Shown here in pieces: positions 24,829-36,473 of a DNA stretch of 64,000 nucleotides (positions are counted from its first letter, which is position 1; each line of letters starts with the position of its first letter). The stretch is from assembly GCA_004835665.1 (NCBI GenBank), contig RBKR01000005.1, positions 1,426,001 through 1,490,000 of the forward strand, given 5' to 3'. A program made the translations under genes and the position numbers. Source of the DNA: Phoma sp. XZ068 (lineage: Eukaryota > Ascomycota > Dothideomycetes > Pleosporales > Didymellaceae). Below the pieces are notes generated by a model. That model did not search any database. It was not told the DNA's origin and was given only the letters and a program-made list of their open reading frames with translations.

Positions 24829-25595
24829 CTGTACGACATCCTCAGTCGTTAGTAAGAAAGGATTGTGGAGAGGATGGGCGCGGCGGGCGGCGGGCTATTT
24901 CAAAGCACCCTGCGGGGGTTCGGCACCATCAACCCCTTCAGCACTTTCGACGACTCCCAAGCACGGGCCGGCGTGTTTTGCAGTCACGAGTCGGAGTTGC
25001 CTCCCCATGCAGTTGAACGTACTAGTGCTCCAACAAAAACCGAATAACAGGTATTGTTCTCTGAAGAATAGACGTACAGGAACGGACAGGGGATCAACCA
25101 ATCAGCGCGCTTTGTTTGCTTGTAGAACGCTTGTGACCGGTGCTTGCTCAGGGTTTAGCCGGCTCCTACTGGCCTACCCCTCAGCAGAGACAGATTGTAT
25201 TGTACATATTGTCGGCATTTGTACCGCACGGATGCCGACTAAACGTACAAGCACAGGAGATTAAACGCTCTCCGCATCGTGCTAGCGGGGCTAATTCGTA
25301 TTGTGCTCGTGTTCGGCTGATCAGCCCACCTGCCCGCCCCCAGTTTTTACCCTCATTCAACCTGCGGAACACTTTCGAGGTGCGCGACCGTTGGTCGGTG
25401 CGGATGCATTGCCAGGAAAGGTCGAGATTAACGGTGGCGCGATGATGTCCCCGTCCACGCCGATATGAACGCGCCAGGCACGCCGAAGCAGCACATGTGA
25501 ACAGCCCCGAGTCAACGGCGTCAAATGAATGATCCCATCAATCAAGGAAGCCATATCACCAAGACTCTTTGGAATTGCTTCACCCCCGCAGCAGA
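24829..25595. promoter_or_regulatory. Divergent promoter: regulator / DUF2264 gene
   Basis: A 767-base intergenic region that should drive both the Zn2Cys6 gene and the DUF2264 gene. It holds CGG-ATG-CCG at 25229-25237 and CCG-TTGGT-CGG at 25388-25398, both of the spaced inverted-triplet type that dimeric Zn2Cys6 proteins bind. A CTGGGG (minus strand, 25338-25343) fits the CreA/Mig1 consensus SYGGRG. No supported gene lies inside. Confidence 0.4.
25229..25237. promoter_or_regulatory. CGG-N3-CCG inverted triplet
   Basis: A perfect inverted CGG pair with a 3-base spacer in the divergent promoter, about 360 bases before the DUF2264 start and 400 before the regulator start. It is a candidate site for the neighbouring Zn2Cys6 protein. 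Such 9-base patterns also occur by chance. Confidence 0.3.
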
Positions 25596-27757
25596 ATGCC
25601 ATCGCTCGCTGGGTTTTCCGACAATGCTTTCATCAGTCATCAGGACTTCAAGATCGGTGCCATAGCTCTGCTTCGTGCCCTCAAACCTTACCAATCCCTA
25701 GGCGGAGCACGCATAAGGCTTCCCCTGGCAACAGGAACTCATTTCGACGATGTCGCTGCACAGCTGGAGGGATTTGCGCGTGCATTGTGGGCTGTGGGAA
25801 CTCTTTTACATTCCAGAGCTGTCACCCACCATGAGCACGCTGAGTTGCTCGAGCCTTATATTAAAGGACTTGCGAATGGCACGGATCCAGATCACTCTGA
25901 ATATTGGGGTCCCGTGATACTTAGGGACCAGCGTATGGTGGAGATGGAAATCATTTCTTATGCATTACTGGCAGCACCAGATGCTATGTTCCACACGCAA
26001 ACTTCTGAAGCGAAGCACAACATCACAGAGTGGCTGAAGACGATCAACGGAAAGGACTTCCCAACCACCAACTGGTTGTGGTTTCGCGTCATGACGAATC
26101 TTGCGCTTGTAAAAGTGTGCGGTGTTTCTTATGAGAAGGTTGGTGATGCGATGAAGGAAGATCTAGATCAGATGGAACAATTCTATCTGGGTCAAGGGTG
26201 GGCAGCAGATGGCATATGGAGTGATGACGGACGGCAGGCAGACTACTACTCTGGAAGCTTTGCTATTCAGTTCTCTCAGCTCATTTACGCAAAGATGGCA
26301 CAAGACCTTGACCCTGAGCGATGTGCGAGGTTCCGAGATCGTGCCAGAGAGTTTTCATCGTCGTTCTGGCGATACTTCGATTCAAATGGTATGCCTCCTT
26401 ACAACACTAAATCTCATTAGCTTACATACAATCAGGCGCTGCAATACCATTTGGTCGGAGTCTAACATACAGATTTGCGTTTGCCGGCTTCTGGTCAGCT
26501 GCAGCCTTTGCAGAAGTTGACTTGCCTTCGCCACTGAACGATTGGGGAGTAGTGAAAGGTCTACTTCTCCGTCACTTGCGGTGGTGGAGCGATAAGCACG
26601 ATATCTTCAACGTTGATGGGTGCTTGAATATTGGCTTCGCATACCAAAACTTCTACATGTGCGAAGACTACAACTCTCCACAATCAGTCTACTGGGCCTT
26701 GAAATCTTTCCTGGCTCTCGCACTCCCTAACAATCACCCTTTTTGGGTGGCAGAGGAGAAACCTCTACCTAGCGACAACGCCTTGACAACGTCTGTGGAA
26801 CCGCCAATGCATATTGTATGCAACACTAGAAATCATCACTACCTCCTGTCGTCCGGTCAGTTTTGTCCATGGCCTCTAAAAGCCACAGAGGCGAAGTACG
26901 GTAAATTCGCATACTCCTCACACTTCGGTTTCAGCGTGCCTACCGGACCACTAATCCAGCAAATGGCACCAGACAACACAATCGCAGTGAGTAAAGATGG
27001 AGGCGATACTTGGCGCGTACCGTGGAAGGTGAAGAGCAACGATCAGCATATCGAAGCACTGTTGAAGAAAGATGATAAAGCTCTGGAGAGTGTAGCAACA
27101 ACCCAGAGTCTCTGGAATCCGTGGAAGGACGCCGACATCGATGTCAGAACAACCTTAATTAGTCCTTGCTCTCGATGGCCGGACTGGTATGTGCGCTTTG
27201 CTAGTATCAGGAATCAAGGTGCGACTCCTGTCACTCTGAATATCTGCCAAGGAGGCTTTGCAATTCAAGGACGAGGGGCTGCGAGGGGCGAAGTCCTTCC
27301 AACTCTAACAGAATGTGCCCAAATTAAAACTAGCAATGGACTGTCGTTTTCAGAAGGCAGCCTCGAGTCACAAGATGGCGCGTTGATCTGCTCAAATGTT
27401 GGAGCAAGCGGCATCAGATCCATCACTTTGCAAAACGCAGCACGGGATGAAAATTTACCTGGGGATATCACTTCCACAGGGCATATTCTGAAACCTGACG
27501 CAAACACAAATCTTATGTGGCAAAGGACCTTGATACCGACCATCAGGTCCGAGACGAAGATGATCAAGCAGGGAGAATCTGTTCATTTCCTATCCGCAGT
27601 ATTTGCAGCTGCGAGAACATCGGATAAGCTCAAACAGTACGACTCACTCGATCTTCAGAAGTTGTGGAGCGATGTACCAGTTATTCACCTTGGTGGGCTA
27701 GCTAGTGGAAAGGGCGAATCAGGACAGGAATACATTGATGTACATGTCACACACTAG
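25596..27757 (+). CDS. DUF2264 family protein, intracellular
   Basis: Two exons, 25596-26388 and 26436-27757, with a 47-base intron, give 704 residues. The N-terminal half is all-helical in look and carries GTHFDDVAAQLEGFARALWAVG, ILRDQRMVEM, NWLWFRVMTNLAL, GIWSDDGRQADYYSGSFAIQ and, across the intron, FGRSLTYRFAFAGFW. This is the pattern of PF10022 (DUF2264), an (alpha/alpha)-barrel family of suspected carbohydrate-active enzymes. The C-terminal 250 residues look beta-rich. There is no signal peptide or transmembrane helix, so it should act in the cytosol. I use the first ATG of the frame. It is divergent from the Zn2Cys6 regulator and convergent with the GH88 gene, only 172 bases away. A role in processing imported oligosaccharides is inferred from this setting. 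Confidence 0.88.
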
Positions 27758-27929
27758 ATGGACGCACTAGACCAACCACCTACACCCATGTTGCTTCTTC
27801 ATGCCTCTTGATGGTTCAATGGCAATACTAACTAGAAACCAGAATCTGTAGTCGTGAAGTGTTCATTTGGTGACATTCCCACAGTTTCAATTCACAATAC
27901 GAAGCAGCATGTACTTATATAAACTATGT

Positions 27930-29480
27930 CTATAGAAGCCCCGCTCTCAACAACTTGTTTCCAAACTCCAACAAATAGTAGTCCGCATAAACCAACCCAT
28001 GATCCTTGTATTTCTTGTGTGCATCAGGATTCCAATTGGTCGTGCTGTTCCGGAGGATCGCATCAAACCCACTCTCTCTGACTTTGATCTCTGCCACACC
28101 TGTGCCATTCACTAGGTGCTTTCCTGGTTTCTCGAAGGAAGCCAGGTCACGGTCGTAAGACATATCGAGTGCTTGACTTACGATCTTTAACGCAATGTCG
28201 AGGAAGTTTGTTGATGGGTCGACCAGTTGTGATGCCTCGGAGGTGGGTAGGCTGTGCAGCGATTGGTGGATGGTGAGCAAACCGTTGGCAGTCGCCATAG
28301 CAGCCGAAACGTCCCGCAGTGGCTCAGTTGGATCGTCAATCGGTGCATCGAAATCCCATAGCGGGACCAGCGGGTGGTGCCACTTTCCCTCTCCTTCCTT
28401 ACACCGTTGCAAAAAGTAACTCGCACACCCGATCGCTGTCTGGAGGTACTTGGTATCTTTCGTCCACGTGTAGACTTGTGCAAAGCCCATAATAGCCCAA
28501 GCCTGTCCGCGACTCCATGTTGAATCGTCTCTGTGGCCTTGGTTCGTCATTTTTGCTTGTGGACGGCCGGTCCGTGGATCAAAGTTCACTAGGTGGTAAG
28601 AGGAGAAGTCGGGGCGTAGAATTTCATGAATAATTGAGTCAGCGTGTTGTGTTGCGATGTCTATGAGACTTTGGTCGTGTTGGTTATGTCCCACATAATA
28701 GAGCAGATCGAGGTCTACGACAGGTCATTACAAGCTCTGAGATGCCTAAGGAGGAACGAGGGACATACTGCACATGCTGTCAATAATGACGAGGAAGTTT
28801 GCGCTCATGTCGGTGATTGAGTAGCGGTCATTTATAGCGACGTCCCAACTCCTAATGGCCTTTACCTTATCGTCATACCTCGAAGCAAGCGCATACGCAG
28901 CATTGATCACAGACTGGAGACTTTCTTTGTTTCCTGTCAACTCCCAGTCTTTCTGTAAGGCGGGTTGTACGATAAAACCCATGTCATGAGTATCAGTGCG
29001 CGAACTCATTTCATTAATTGCAATGTTCCATTTCCGGCCGATCGTGAGTAGGTGGTCCTGGAATTGAGGACGAATATGCTCCGGAACATCCAAGGCTTGC
29101 GGGTATCGTACTGCACGCTCAATAACGGCGTATATGCAGCCTGGAAAGAAGCCACACGTCCAGAAGTCTGCTTCGCGCTCCTCATAGCGACCCAAATCGG
29201 GGCCATTTTGAGGTACAGTGTGTGGGTAAGTTGAGAGAGGTACCTGTAGCGCGTTGGCGTTGGGCACTGTAAAGCAAGGGTACAGCACTAACCTCTCGGT
29301 TTGATGCTCGCTGCGCAACCTGAAAGACCTTGGCAGCCACATTCTCAGAATATATCTCACTCAAATCAATGCCCTTGATACTTTTGGGAAATAACTTGTC
29401 AGCTGTCTGCTTCCATGTCACTCAGTTTCTGCTTACCTTGCTGCTGGCCCCCTTCTCGATTCAGAGGTGCTATCGCCCAT
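27930..29480 (-). CDS. GH88 unsaturated glucuronyl/galacturonyl hydrolase
   Basis: Four exons, 29480-29437, 29380-29293, 29243-28769 and 28714-27930, with introns of 56, 49 and 54 bases, give 463 residues. Diagnostic GH88 segments are FWTCGFFPGCIYAV, THDMGFIVQPAL, the splice-joined DSMCNLDLLYYVGHNQHD, HRDDSTWSRGQAWAIMGF and YADYYLLEFG. GH88 enzymes remove the 4,5-unsaturated uronic acid from the non-reducing end of oligosaccharides made by polysaccharide lyases. No signal peptide is present, so it should be cytosolic and act after uptake. The first intron acceptor (AAAAG at 29381) is the only one that keeps phase with the ATG at 29480; closer AGs give stops. It is convergent with DUF2264 and divergent from GH5. 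Confidence 0.9.
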
Positions 29481-30149
29481 CGTGGCTGTTTGGGAAGGAT
29501 TAATTAAATGACAGCCTTTTAGAAGCTAGCTAGCTGCTAAGACAAAAAAGTTTGAATGTTTCTGCTGCGGCTGCTTCGAATATGCTGAAGTCAAGTTGCT
29601 GACGGGTGAGCAGTAGTCAAAGTTGTGTAACGCGAACAGCCAAGATACGTCGTTGCTACTCAAGGAGCTATTCGTAGGGTGCAAACTCATACCTGTATCG
29701 ACAACGGAGCAATTGAGGGCAAGGTTGGTGGTGCAAGCAACATGTGCGGGATCGGCATTCACCCGGTGCCCGTGCCCGATGAAGACCTACTCCGCCGACC
29801 GGTCCACCACGGTTATGGAAGCTACTTCGTCTCCCTCAGGGTTTTCAATGCATACAACGTCATGACGTTCACATTGGCATGCGAGTCTTTCTATTTCGGG
29901 CAACCTTGTAGAATGTGTCCTTGTACTTGGAAGGCTTGGAAGTCCGGTGTTGTTCTCATCCGCACAACAAGCTCCGCAATTCCTCCGCAGTGTAGCCTTA
30001 AACCTGGGGAAATAGCAATAAGCTAGCAGTAGTGTCGTGCGCTGCATCTGTATGGCTGGTAGTGCACCGGGGAGGTATATAGTAGTGCCAAAGTCTAGGA
30101 TCCGGAATATGTGTAAACTATTGACGTTTGCGTTTGAACTTGTAAAGCC
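29481..30149. promoter_or_regulatory. Divergent promoter: GH88 / GH5
   Basis: A 669-base region between two divergent carbohydrate genes. CTGGGG at 30004-30009 and CCGGGG at 30067-30072 match the CreA carbon-repressor consensus SYGGRG and lie 141 and 78 bases before the GH5 ATG. A minus-strand frame runs from 30047 to 29526 with a single TAG at 29787-29789; it is Cys-rich but has no recognisable domain. Confidence 0.4.
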
Positions 30150-31498
30150 ATGTTGCTTACCAGCTTTGCCCCAGCGCTCCTGCTAAGCACCCTTGCTTCT
30201 GCACTTCCAGAAATCAAGCGCGCTGCTTCGCTACCATTTTCTACTAAGGGCCGCGATATTGTGGACGCGAACGGCGATGTTTTCTACTTTGCTTCTACGA
30301 ACTGGCCCGGGCACCAGGAGGTCATGGTGCCTGAAGGTCTCCAGCACGCCTCGATCAGGGACATCGTTTCGTGGTTTCAAAAATTCGGTCTGAATTCCGT
30401 TCGCTTGACCTTCGCTATCGAAATGGTCGATGACTATCTCAACAACAATCCAAATCAGACTCTGGAGAAAAGCTTCATCAATTCACTTGGCGAGGCAAAC
30501 GGCACCATAGTTCTCAACCAAATCCTCGAGAAGAATCCCGAGTTCAATAAAGATACTACAAGACTAGAGGTTTGGGATGCCGTTGCGAGCGAGCTCTCAA
30601 GTCAAGGCATTATCATACACCTGGATAACCACGTCAGCAAGGCGTTCTGGTGCTGTGGAGAAAATGATGGAAATGGGTGGTTTGGTGAGAAGTTCTTCGA
30701 TGTCGAGAATTGGAAGCGCGGTCTGGCCTGGCTTACTAAACATGTAAGTTCAATACTTCGAACAATGAACATATGAACCTTACTTACTCGTGAAAGGCGA
30801 AGGAAAACTGGCCTACATTCTCATCCATAGGTCTTCGCAACGAACTTAGAAGCGCTACCACAGCTGAGCCTGTCGATTGGTACACCTGGTACGTCCACAT
30901 GACGAAGGCGGCGGAAGCTGTGCATGAAGCCGATCCAAATGCTCTTATCTTTTTCTCTGGTCTCTCGTACGATACCTATATCGACCCAATCCCTCTCGGG
31001 AAGACTCTGAACGGTACTGTTGGGAAGTCAACAGCAGGCAAGTCGGCAATGTTTAAGCCTGAGGACTTTGCATTCAAGGATAAGATAGTGCTAGAGATCC
31101 ATAAGTATGATTTTGAGGCCACCCAGGACGATTGCGAGACATTCAAGAGCAAGTGGTACACGAAAGGCTTTCAGAGTGTCAATCCCGACGATCCAACCAC
31201 GAAGTATCTCTTTCCCATGGTTATTTCTGAGTGGGGCTTCATTCAAAATGGCGCATACTGGAACCAGACAACGTATGCAAAATGCTTGATTGAGATGGTC
31301 GACCAGTACAAGGTGAGCTGGATGCATTGGGAGCTTTCAGGTTCCTTCTATCTCCAGACCCGACCGGGCAGAAAGCCACAAGAGACTATTCAAGGACTGG
31401 AGGAGTTCTGGGGCCTGCTGAATTACGATTGGTCGGCCATTCGCTCCCCGATCACCGTCGAGAACAGCTTGTACAAGATGATTGGTGCTCTGAAGTAA
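30150..31498 (+). CDS. Secreted GH5 glycoside hydrolase
   Basis: Two exons, 30150-30743 and 30797-31498, with a 53-base intron, give 431 residues. A signal peptide (MLLTSFAPALLLSTLASA) opens it. The GH5 landmarks follow in order: VRLTFAIEM, IHLDNHVSKAFWCC, then GLRNEL just after the intron, with the Asn-Glu acid/base pair (E214), HKYDF (His near 300) and VISEWGF with nucleophile E343. This is a clan A retaining enzyme of the cellulase/mannanase superfamily. The size fits a single catalytic domain with no carbohydrate-binding module. Activity within GH5 (beta-1,4-glucan, mannan, beta-1,6-galactan and others) cannot be assigned. It would be an extracellular enzyme of the cluster. Confidence 0.92.
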
Positions 31499-32477
31499 GA
31501 CGGTTTTATAGGCTCATGTGCTTAGATAACCATTATAATCTCAAATTCGTATGGCTGGTCATACACAAGATAGTCGAAGAACTTTCCAGCGTGAAACGGA
31601 ATGCGTTAACTCCGTGTTTGGGTTCTGAAATTCATGGCATAAGGGTGTAGTGCATCAGAGACAAAATGAGGGCTAATATCCACCATCAGAATCTGTTGCT
31701 CAGGAGTACTGTGTACCCCGAGAAGAATTGAAGGGCTGTATTTATGCTAGTAGTGGATCTGCTAGCCGCCAAAGCCTGGCCTTGGTTGAAAGAAAAAAAT
31801 CACTATATATCAATTGTATAAGTAATATTGAAGTTGCAGGTTACGCTGAGGGAAACAGGGTTCGCGTGTGTGACGCGTCTTTACAACTTCTCCAGAGTAC
31901 CTATCTAGGTGGGTAGGTAAAGCTACCTTGGTAGATCGATGCAAACTGCACCATCGGTATTCGACTCGCAGTACACAAGGCTTAGAATAGTTGTTCCTAA
32001 CTAGACAACACTACAACATTGAGTGTTGAGCATGTTGACTTAGTCTCTCATCGATTGAGCCGCTGCACTGGAGTTTCGGTACAATCTTCACCGAGATCAC
32101 CTCACGTGGCTGCAGCCACAGACCTTGGAACCAAGGTTTGTCGCCTGCTGATCACTCCAAAAATCTTGTCCTTCCCCAGATCCTCCAAGGGCTAACAGCT
32201 GGTCGCGCATCGGATCATTTCCCACTTGGTACTCGTTCGTGGAGAAGTTCCCCGGTCTTGGTCCCCCGCGTTGTAATCATACCCAATGCGGAAATATGCC
32301 GATGCCCGCGACACGGGCAACAACGTCGCTTGCCAGCCTTGATGTCGAGTGATGGGCCATCTACATATTACACTGCTGGGGATAATCAGTAGCCACCTCA
32401 TCCCAGGTTAACGGGTGCTACCTCTACCAACGACCTGTTAACACACCCTTCCCGTGTGAGGTGACCAGGCATTCGCA
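31499..32477. other. Intergenic region, GH5 to MFS carrier
   Basis: About 980 bases with no supported gene. It carries the 3' end of the GH5 transcript and the promoter of the DAL5-type carrier. Open frames are short and without domains. Confidence 0.45.
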
Positions 32478-34195
32478 ATGGCGGCAGCAACAAATCCCCG
32501 AGATGAGACCGGTGGTGTCGAGGGCAGAACTGGCGAGTTCAGCACCAATGTCATTGCTCCCACCGATGCTCCCAAACGATCGCCATGGAAGGCTTGGATG
32601 TACCTCTGGGAGTGGTACCCAAAGCACTATCCTGCAGAAGAGAGGAAGTTGTTGAGGAAGATGGACGCATGCCTGCTCACCTTCTGTTCGTTTATGTGTA
32701 AGTGCCGACTGCGCCGCATCCGAGTACCTGGTACTAACTTCGGTAGTCTTCCTCAAATGGCTTGATTCGTCGAATATCAACAACGCGTACGTTTCTGGCA
32801 TGAAAGAGGAGCTCAACCTCTATGGCAACCAGTACTCACTCTTTGGCACTTTCTACAACTGTGGATATTTGGTCTTCCAGATTCCATCTTTGCTTCTGCT
32901 CTCTCGTCCAAAGATCGCAAAATACTACCTTCCGCTAATGGAAGTCTTGTGGTCGATTGTCACGTTCACCCAGTCGCAGATGCGCAACGAGCGTGACATT
33001 TACGGCACCCGTTTCCTGCTCGGTCTTCTCGAGACGCCAGTAGCATCTGGTACTACATATGTATTAGGGTCTTGGTATAAGCCTGAGGAGGTCTTCAAGC
33101 GCACCGGTGTGTGGTTCGTTTCAAATAACATCGCCGTCATGTTCGGGGGATATCTACAGGCTGCTGCCTACAAAAATCTCAATGGTGTTGGTGGAATGGC
33201 GGGCTGGAGATGGCTGTTCATCATCGACGGTAAGACTTGCTCCACGACATAAGAGAAGTTATGCATACTAACAAAATTAGGTGTCATCTCCCTTCCGATC
33301 GCTCTAGCTGGTTTCCTAATCTTTCCTGGTCTGCCCAGTAGCGCGAAGCCTTGGTGGCTCACACCTGCCGAACACGACCTTGCACGGCGACGAGTGGCAG
33401 CAGCCGGTATTGCTCCAAGCCAAAGCTTGGACTGGTCCATCATCAAGCGCACTCTCCGACGATGGGAGTTCTACATGGGTCTTCTGGCTTACACATTCTT
33501 CCTGTCGTCTTCTTATCCTCATGGTCAAATGGCACTTTGGCTCAAGGACCAAGCTGCAAAATTCCCCGGAAGCTATTCCGTCCCACAGATAAACACGATT
33601 CCAACCGGTGCGCAAGGCGTCTCTGTGGTAGCAGCTCTGCTCGCAACTTCGCTTTGCATGATTTATCCCCTGTGGAGTATTTTCTCGATCGTGCAAACTA
33701 TCTACCTCATTGCCAATATCCTACTCCTCGTCTGGTTCATCCCCAAAGGCCTTCACTGTAAGTCTTCGCCAAAACAGTATCAAATTATGAGCACTGACGT
33801 TTCTTGCAGTCGCGTGCTACTACCTTCTCGGTGTATCAGCAGCCGTAACACCGATTCTCATGCCTTTCATCAACATGGCTCTGCGCGACGATGCCGAAGC
33901 ACGTGCTGTTACTGTTGGCGGCATGCTCACAGCTGGCTGGGCCGTTTTCTCATTCTATCCAATCGCGGTGTTCCCCGTCGTTGAAGCGCCACGCTGGACG
34001 AAGGGTTACTCGGTCAATATCTGCTTCGTGGTCGGATGCTGGGCATCCTTCTTGACCATGCAGTACCTGTACAAGAAGAGCGAGCACAGGAAGCAGCAGC
34101 AATTTATTGGTGCGGTTTCGAGGGACGAGGAGGATAGTTTGAGCGATACAAAACCCGTTGGGGATGTGAAAGAGCATATCGAGGAACGGAGATAG
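32478..34195 (+). CDS. MFS transporter, DAL5-type anion:cation symporter
   Basis: Four exons, 32478-32697, 32747-33229, 33281-33757 and 33810-34195, with introns of 49, 51 and 52 bases, give 521 residues. The N-terminal cytosolic part ends in AEERKLLRKMD, the first helix continues across intron 1 into FFLKWLDSSNINNAYVSGM, and GNQYSLFGTFYNCGYLVFQIPS follows. These are typical of the allantoate permease (DAL5/ACS) family. Further helices, a central loop (WWLTPAEHDLARRR) and a hydrophilic C-terminus complete a 12-helix carrier. The family imports organic anions such as allantoate, nicotinate, uronates and acidic oligosaccharide products. Next to GH88, uptake of a uronic-acid sugar is an attractive but unproven role. 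Confidence 0.9.
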
Positions 34196-34744
34196 GACAT
34201 CAATGAGCGTCCAGGTGGGAAAGTGGTCCAGCGCCATTCAATATATGTGAAGAATAACTATCTCTCAGCTATGTCACTTTACTACTTCTATGGAGCATTG
34301 CAAAAGCACTGTTTCTTTTGATTGATTGTATGTGCCCCATAATCGCCCAGGGGATGGCTATGGTTCCCTCCGAAATGGTATGCGGAAGTCTTCCTGCTGA
34401 TCGTACACTCAAGAGTCTGATGATTGAACTTCGCCACAGTAACAGCGATATTGAAATACTTGAGCCAGATATATTGGGCTCCGGCGCGCTGCATGAACAA
34501 TATAGTGCGAAATTTAATGAACACATATTGTGACAAGAAACCCAAGGCTCGCTAGCGCATAAACGGATAAAGCCACTGGCAGAATGTCTAGCCAAGGAAG
34601 GACTTGATTTCCATTCGAAAAGACTGTATTTCGGTTCATTTTAGGGATTGACTAGGACTAGCGGAGCTCCGTTGTTAATGACCCTTGAAATTGCACGCAT
34701 ACGATCGGCTTTACGATAGAAGCTGGCAGTGAATCATGTCCTAG
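34196..34744. other. Convergent 3' region of two transporters
   Basis: 549 bases between two convergent MFS genes. No gene or clear repeat seen. Confidence 0.4.
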
Positions 34745-36473
34745 TTAGACTTTCTTCTCAGGTACTTCGTGAAGCTCAATGACCGAAGGATCTGAAACAA
34801 CCTTGGATGCCGCAGCATTCAAAGCATCGCGCTCATTCTTTTCTGATTCAAATACTGTTCCATTGTTAGTGAACGTAGAACTAGACTGGAAAAGGCCTCT
34901 ATTAGGCCAAAGAGCAACTTACGGAAATGCAATTCTTCTAGCGTCTTGCCGTAGGTCTCCGGGAAAAATATGTAGATGAACACGATCTCGAAGGCGAGCC
35001 AGGCAACGTAGACGAGGAGGTACTTCCAATCAATGTTTTCGAGACCAATCGGATTGACGAAAGAGCCTGGAGATGGTTAGTTTGACTGGACAAGGAAGCG
35101 CCAGGAGAAGACTTACCGAACATAACAGCTGATCTTCCAAACAGCTGGAACCATGACAGTCCTTTCGTTCGCACATAGTAGGGGAAGATCTCCACCATGT
35201 ATACATACGTCAACGCATTGTACGCAATGCAGTATGCTGGGCTGTAAAGGAAGATGAACACCAACACCGCATAGCCCGACTCTTTGCTCCCTGTGATCCG
35301 ATTCCTCGCCTGCGCAATTGTCCATGCCGTATACACGGCAAGTAAACAGCTCGCACACAGCAAATACATCCTGCGTCTGGGATACCTCGGCGTTATGCTC
35401 GCCATTATCAAACTCACAAGGAAACCCCAACTCTCTTTCCCAACATTGTAGCGCACTTGCTGGTAACTGCTCGTGATACCGATCTTCTCAGCAATAGGCA
35501 CAAAGTACTGACTAATCAGGTTGTTACCAGAGAATTGTACGAACAGACCCAGTGCGGCAGCGACAAGAGCCCGGTGACGCATTCCCTTTGTCTGAAAGAG
35601 TTCGCCCCATCCGCGGGCGCGGGAATCGTTCTCAATATTGAGCGCGGCTTGAATCTCGGCAAGCTCAACGTGCGGGAGCTCATTGGAAGCGTCCCCTTCC
35701 GCGTGATATTTGATCAGAATTTCGAGAGCCTCTTCGCTGCGGTCTTTAGACACCAGCCATCTTGGACTCTCGGGCACTGTAAACGCAAAAACAAGCTGAA
35801 TAATGGATGGACACGCTTGGAGGATTGAGGGAAGACGCCAGCTCCAGTCGCCTTGGATGTTACGCGTTTGGACAACGATACCAGCACCGAGGACTGCGCC
35901 GACACCGAAAAAGGCGTTGAACATACTACCTAGGAAGGCCCGTTCCTTGGGGTGTCCAAGTTCGCCTAGGAGAGCTGCACCGGCGATGATGGCGTAGACG
36001 ATTCCATGGCCTAGAAAGATTCGAGCGAAAACAAACATTTCGACTGTGGAGTGTAAGTTCTAAACTTATGTACTTTCATAGCGAATGGGCTTACGGTTTC
36101 GTGCGAGGCCTTGCATGATAGCACCAATGACCATGATTATTGAGCCAAAGACAATCGACTTCCTCCGGCCGAGACGATCCGAGACAAAAGATACGAAAGG
36201 GATCGCGGTAATAGCTCCCAAGTTGTAGCAGGCGACCAGCAACCCCAGCTGCCCACCTTTGGGAAAATTGAAGAACTTCTTCCAAGGGACCAACGCTTGC
36301 ATGCCGTTCATCATTGATGAGTCGAAACCCGATGTTGACTCGATGAACAAACAGAATGGGACCAGGAATAGGTAGAGTCGTCTGAGATTAGGCTTGTTCC
36401 ACCATTTGACTTTGTCAGCGGCGACGAGGCGCTCGATGATACTTTCATCGACCGGGGCGAGCGGCGGAGCCAT
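34745..36473 (-). CDS. MFS sugar porter
   Basis: Four exons, 36473-36095, 36043-35117, 35066-34923 and 34854-34745, with introns of 51, 50 and 68 bases, give 519 residues. The sugar-porter signatures are all present: GFDSSMMNGMQ in helix 1, SDRLGRRK between helices 2 and 3, VPESPRWL near 217-223 before the central loop, and PETYGKTLEEL after helix 12. The hydrophilic tail (FESEKNERDAL) is added by the last exon. It resembles lactose permease and hexose carrier members of PF00083. The substrate is unknown. Convergence with the DAL5-type carrier places it at the cluster edge. Confidence 0.92.

Noticed and set aside
29407..29436. A 30-base first intron in the GH88 gene
   Set aside because: Too short and out of phase; the 56-base intron ending at 29381 keeps the frame and has a CTGAC branch site.
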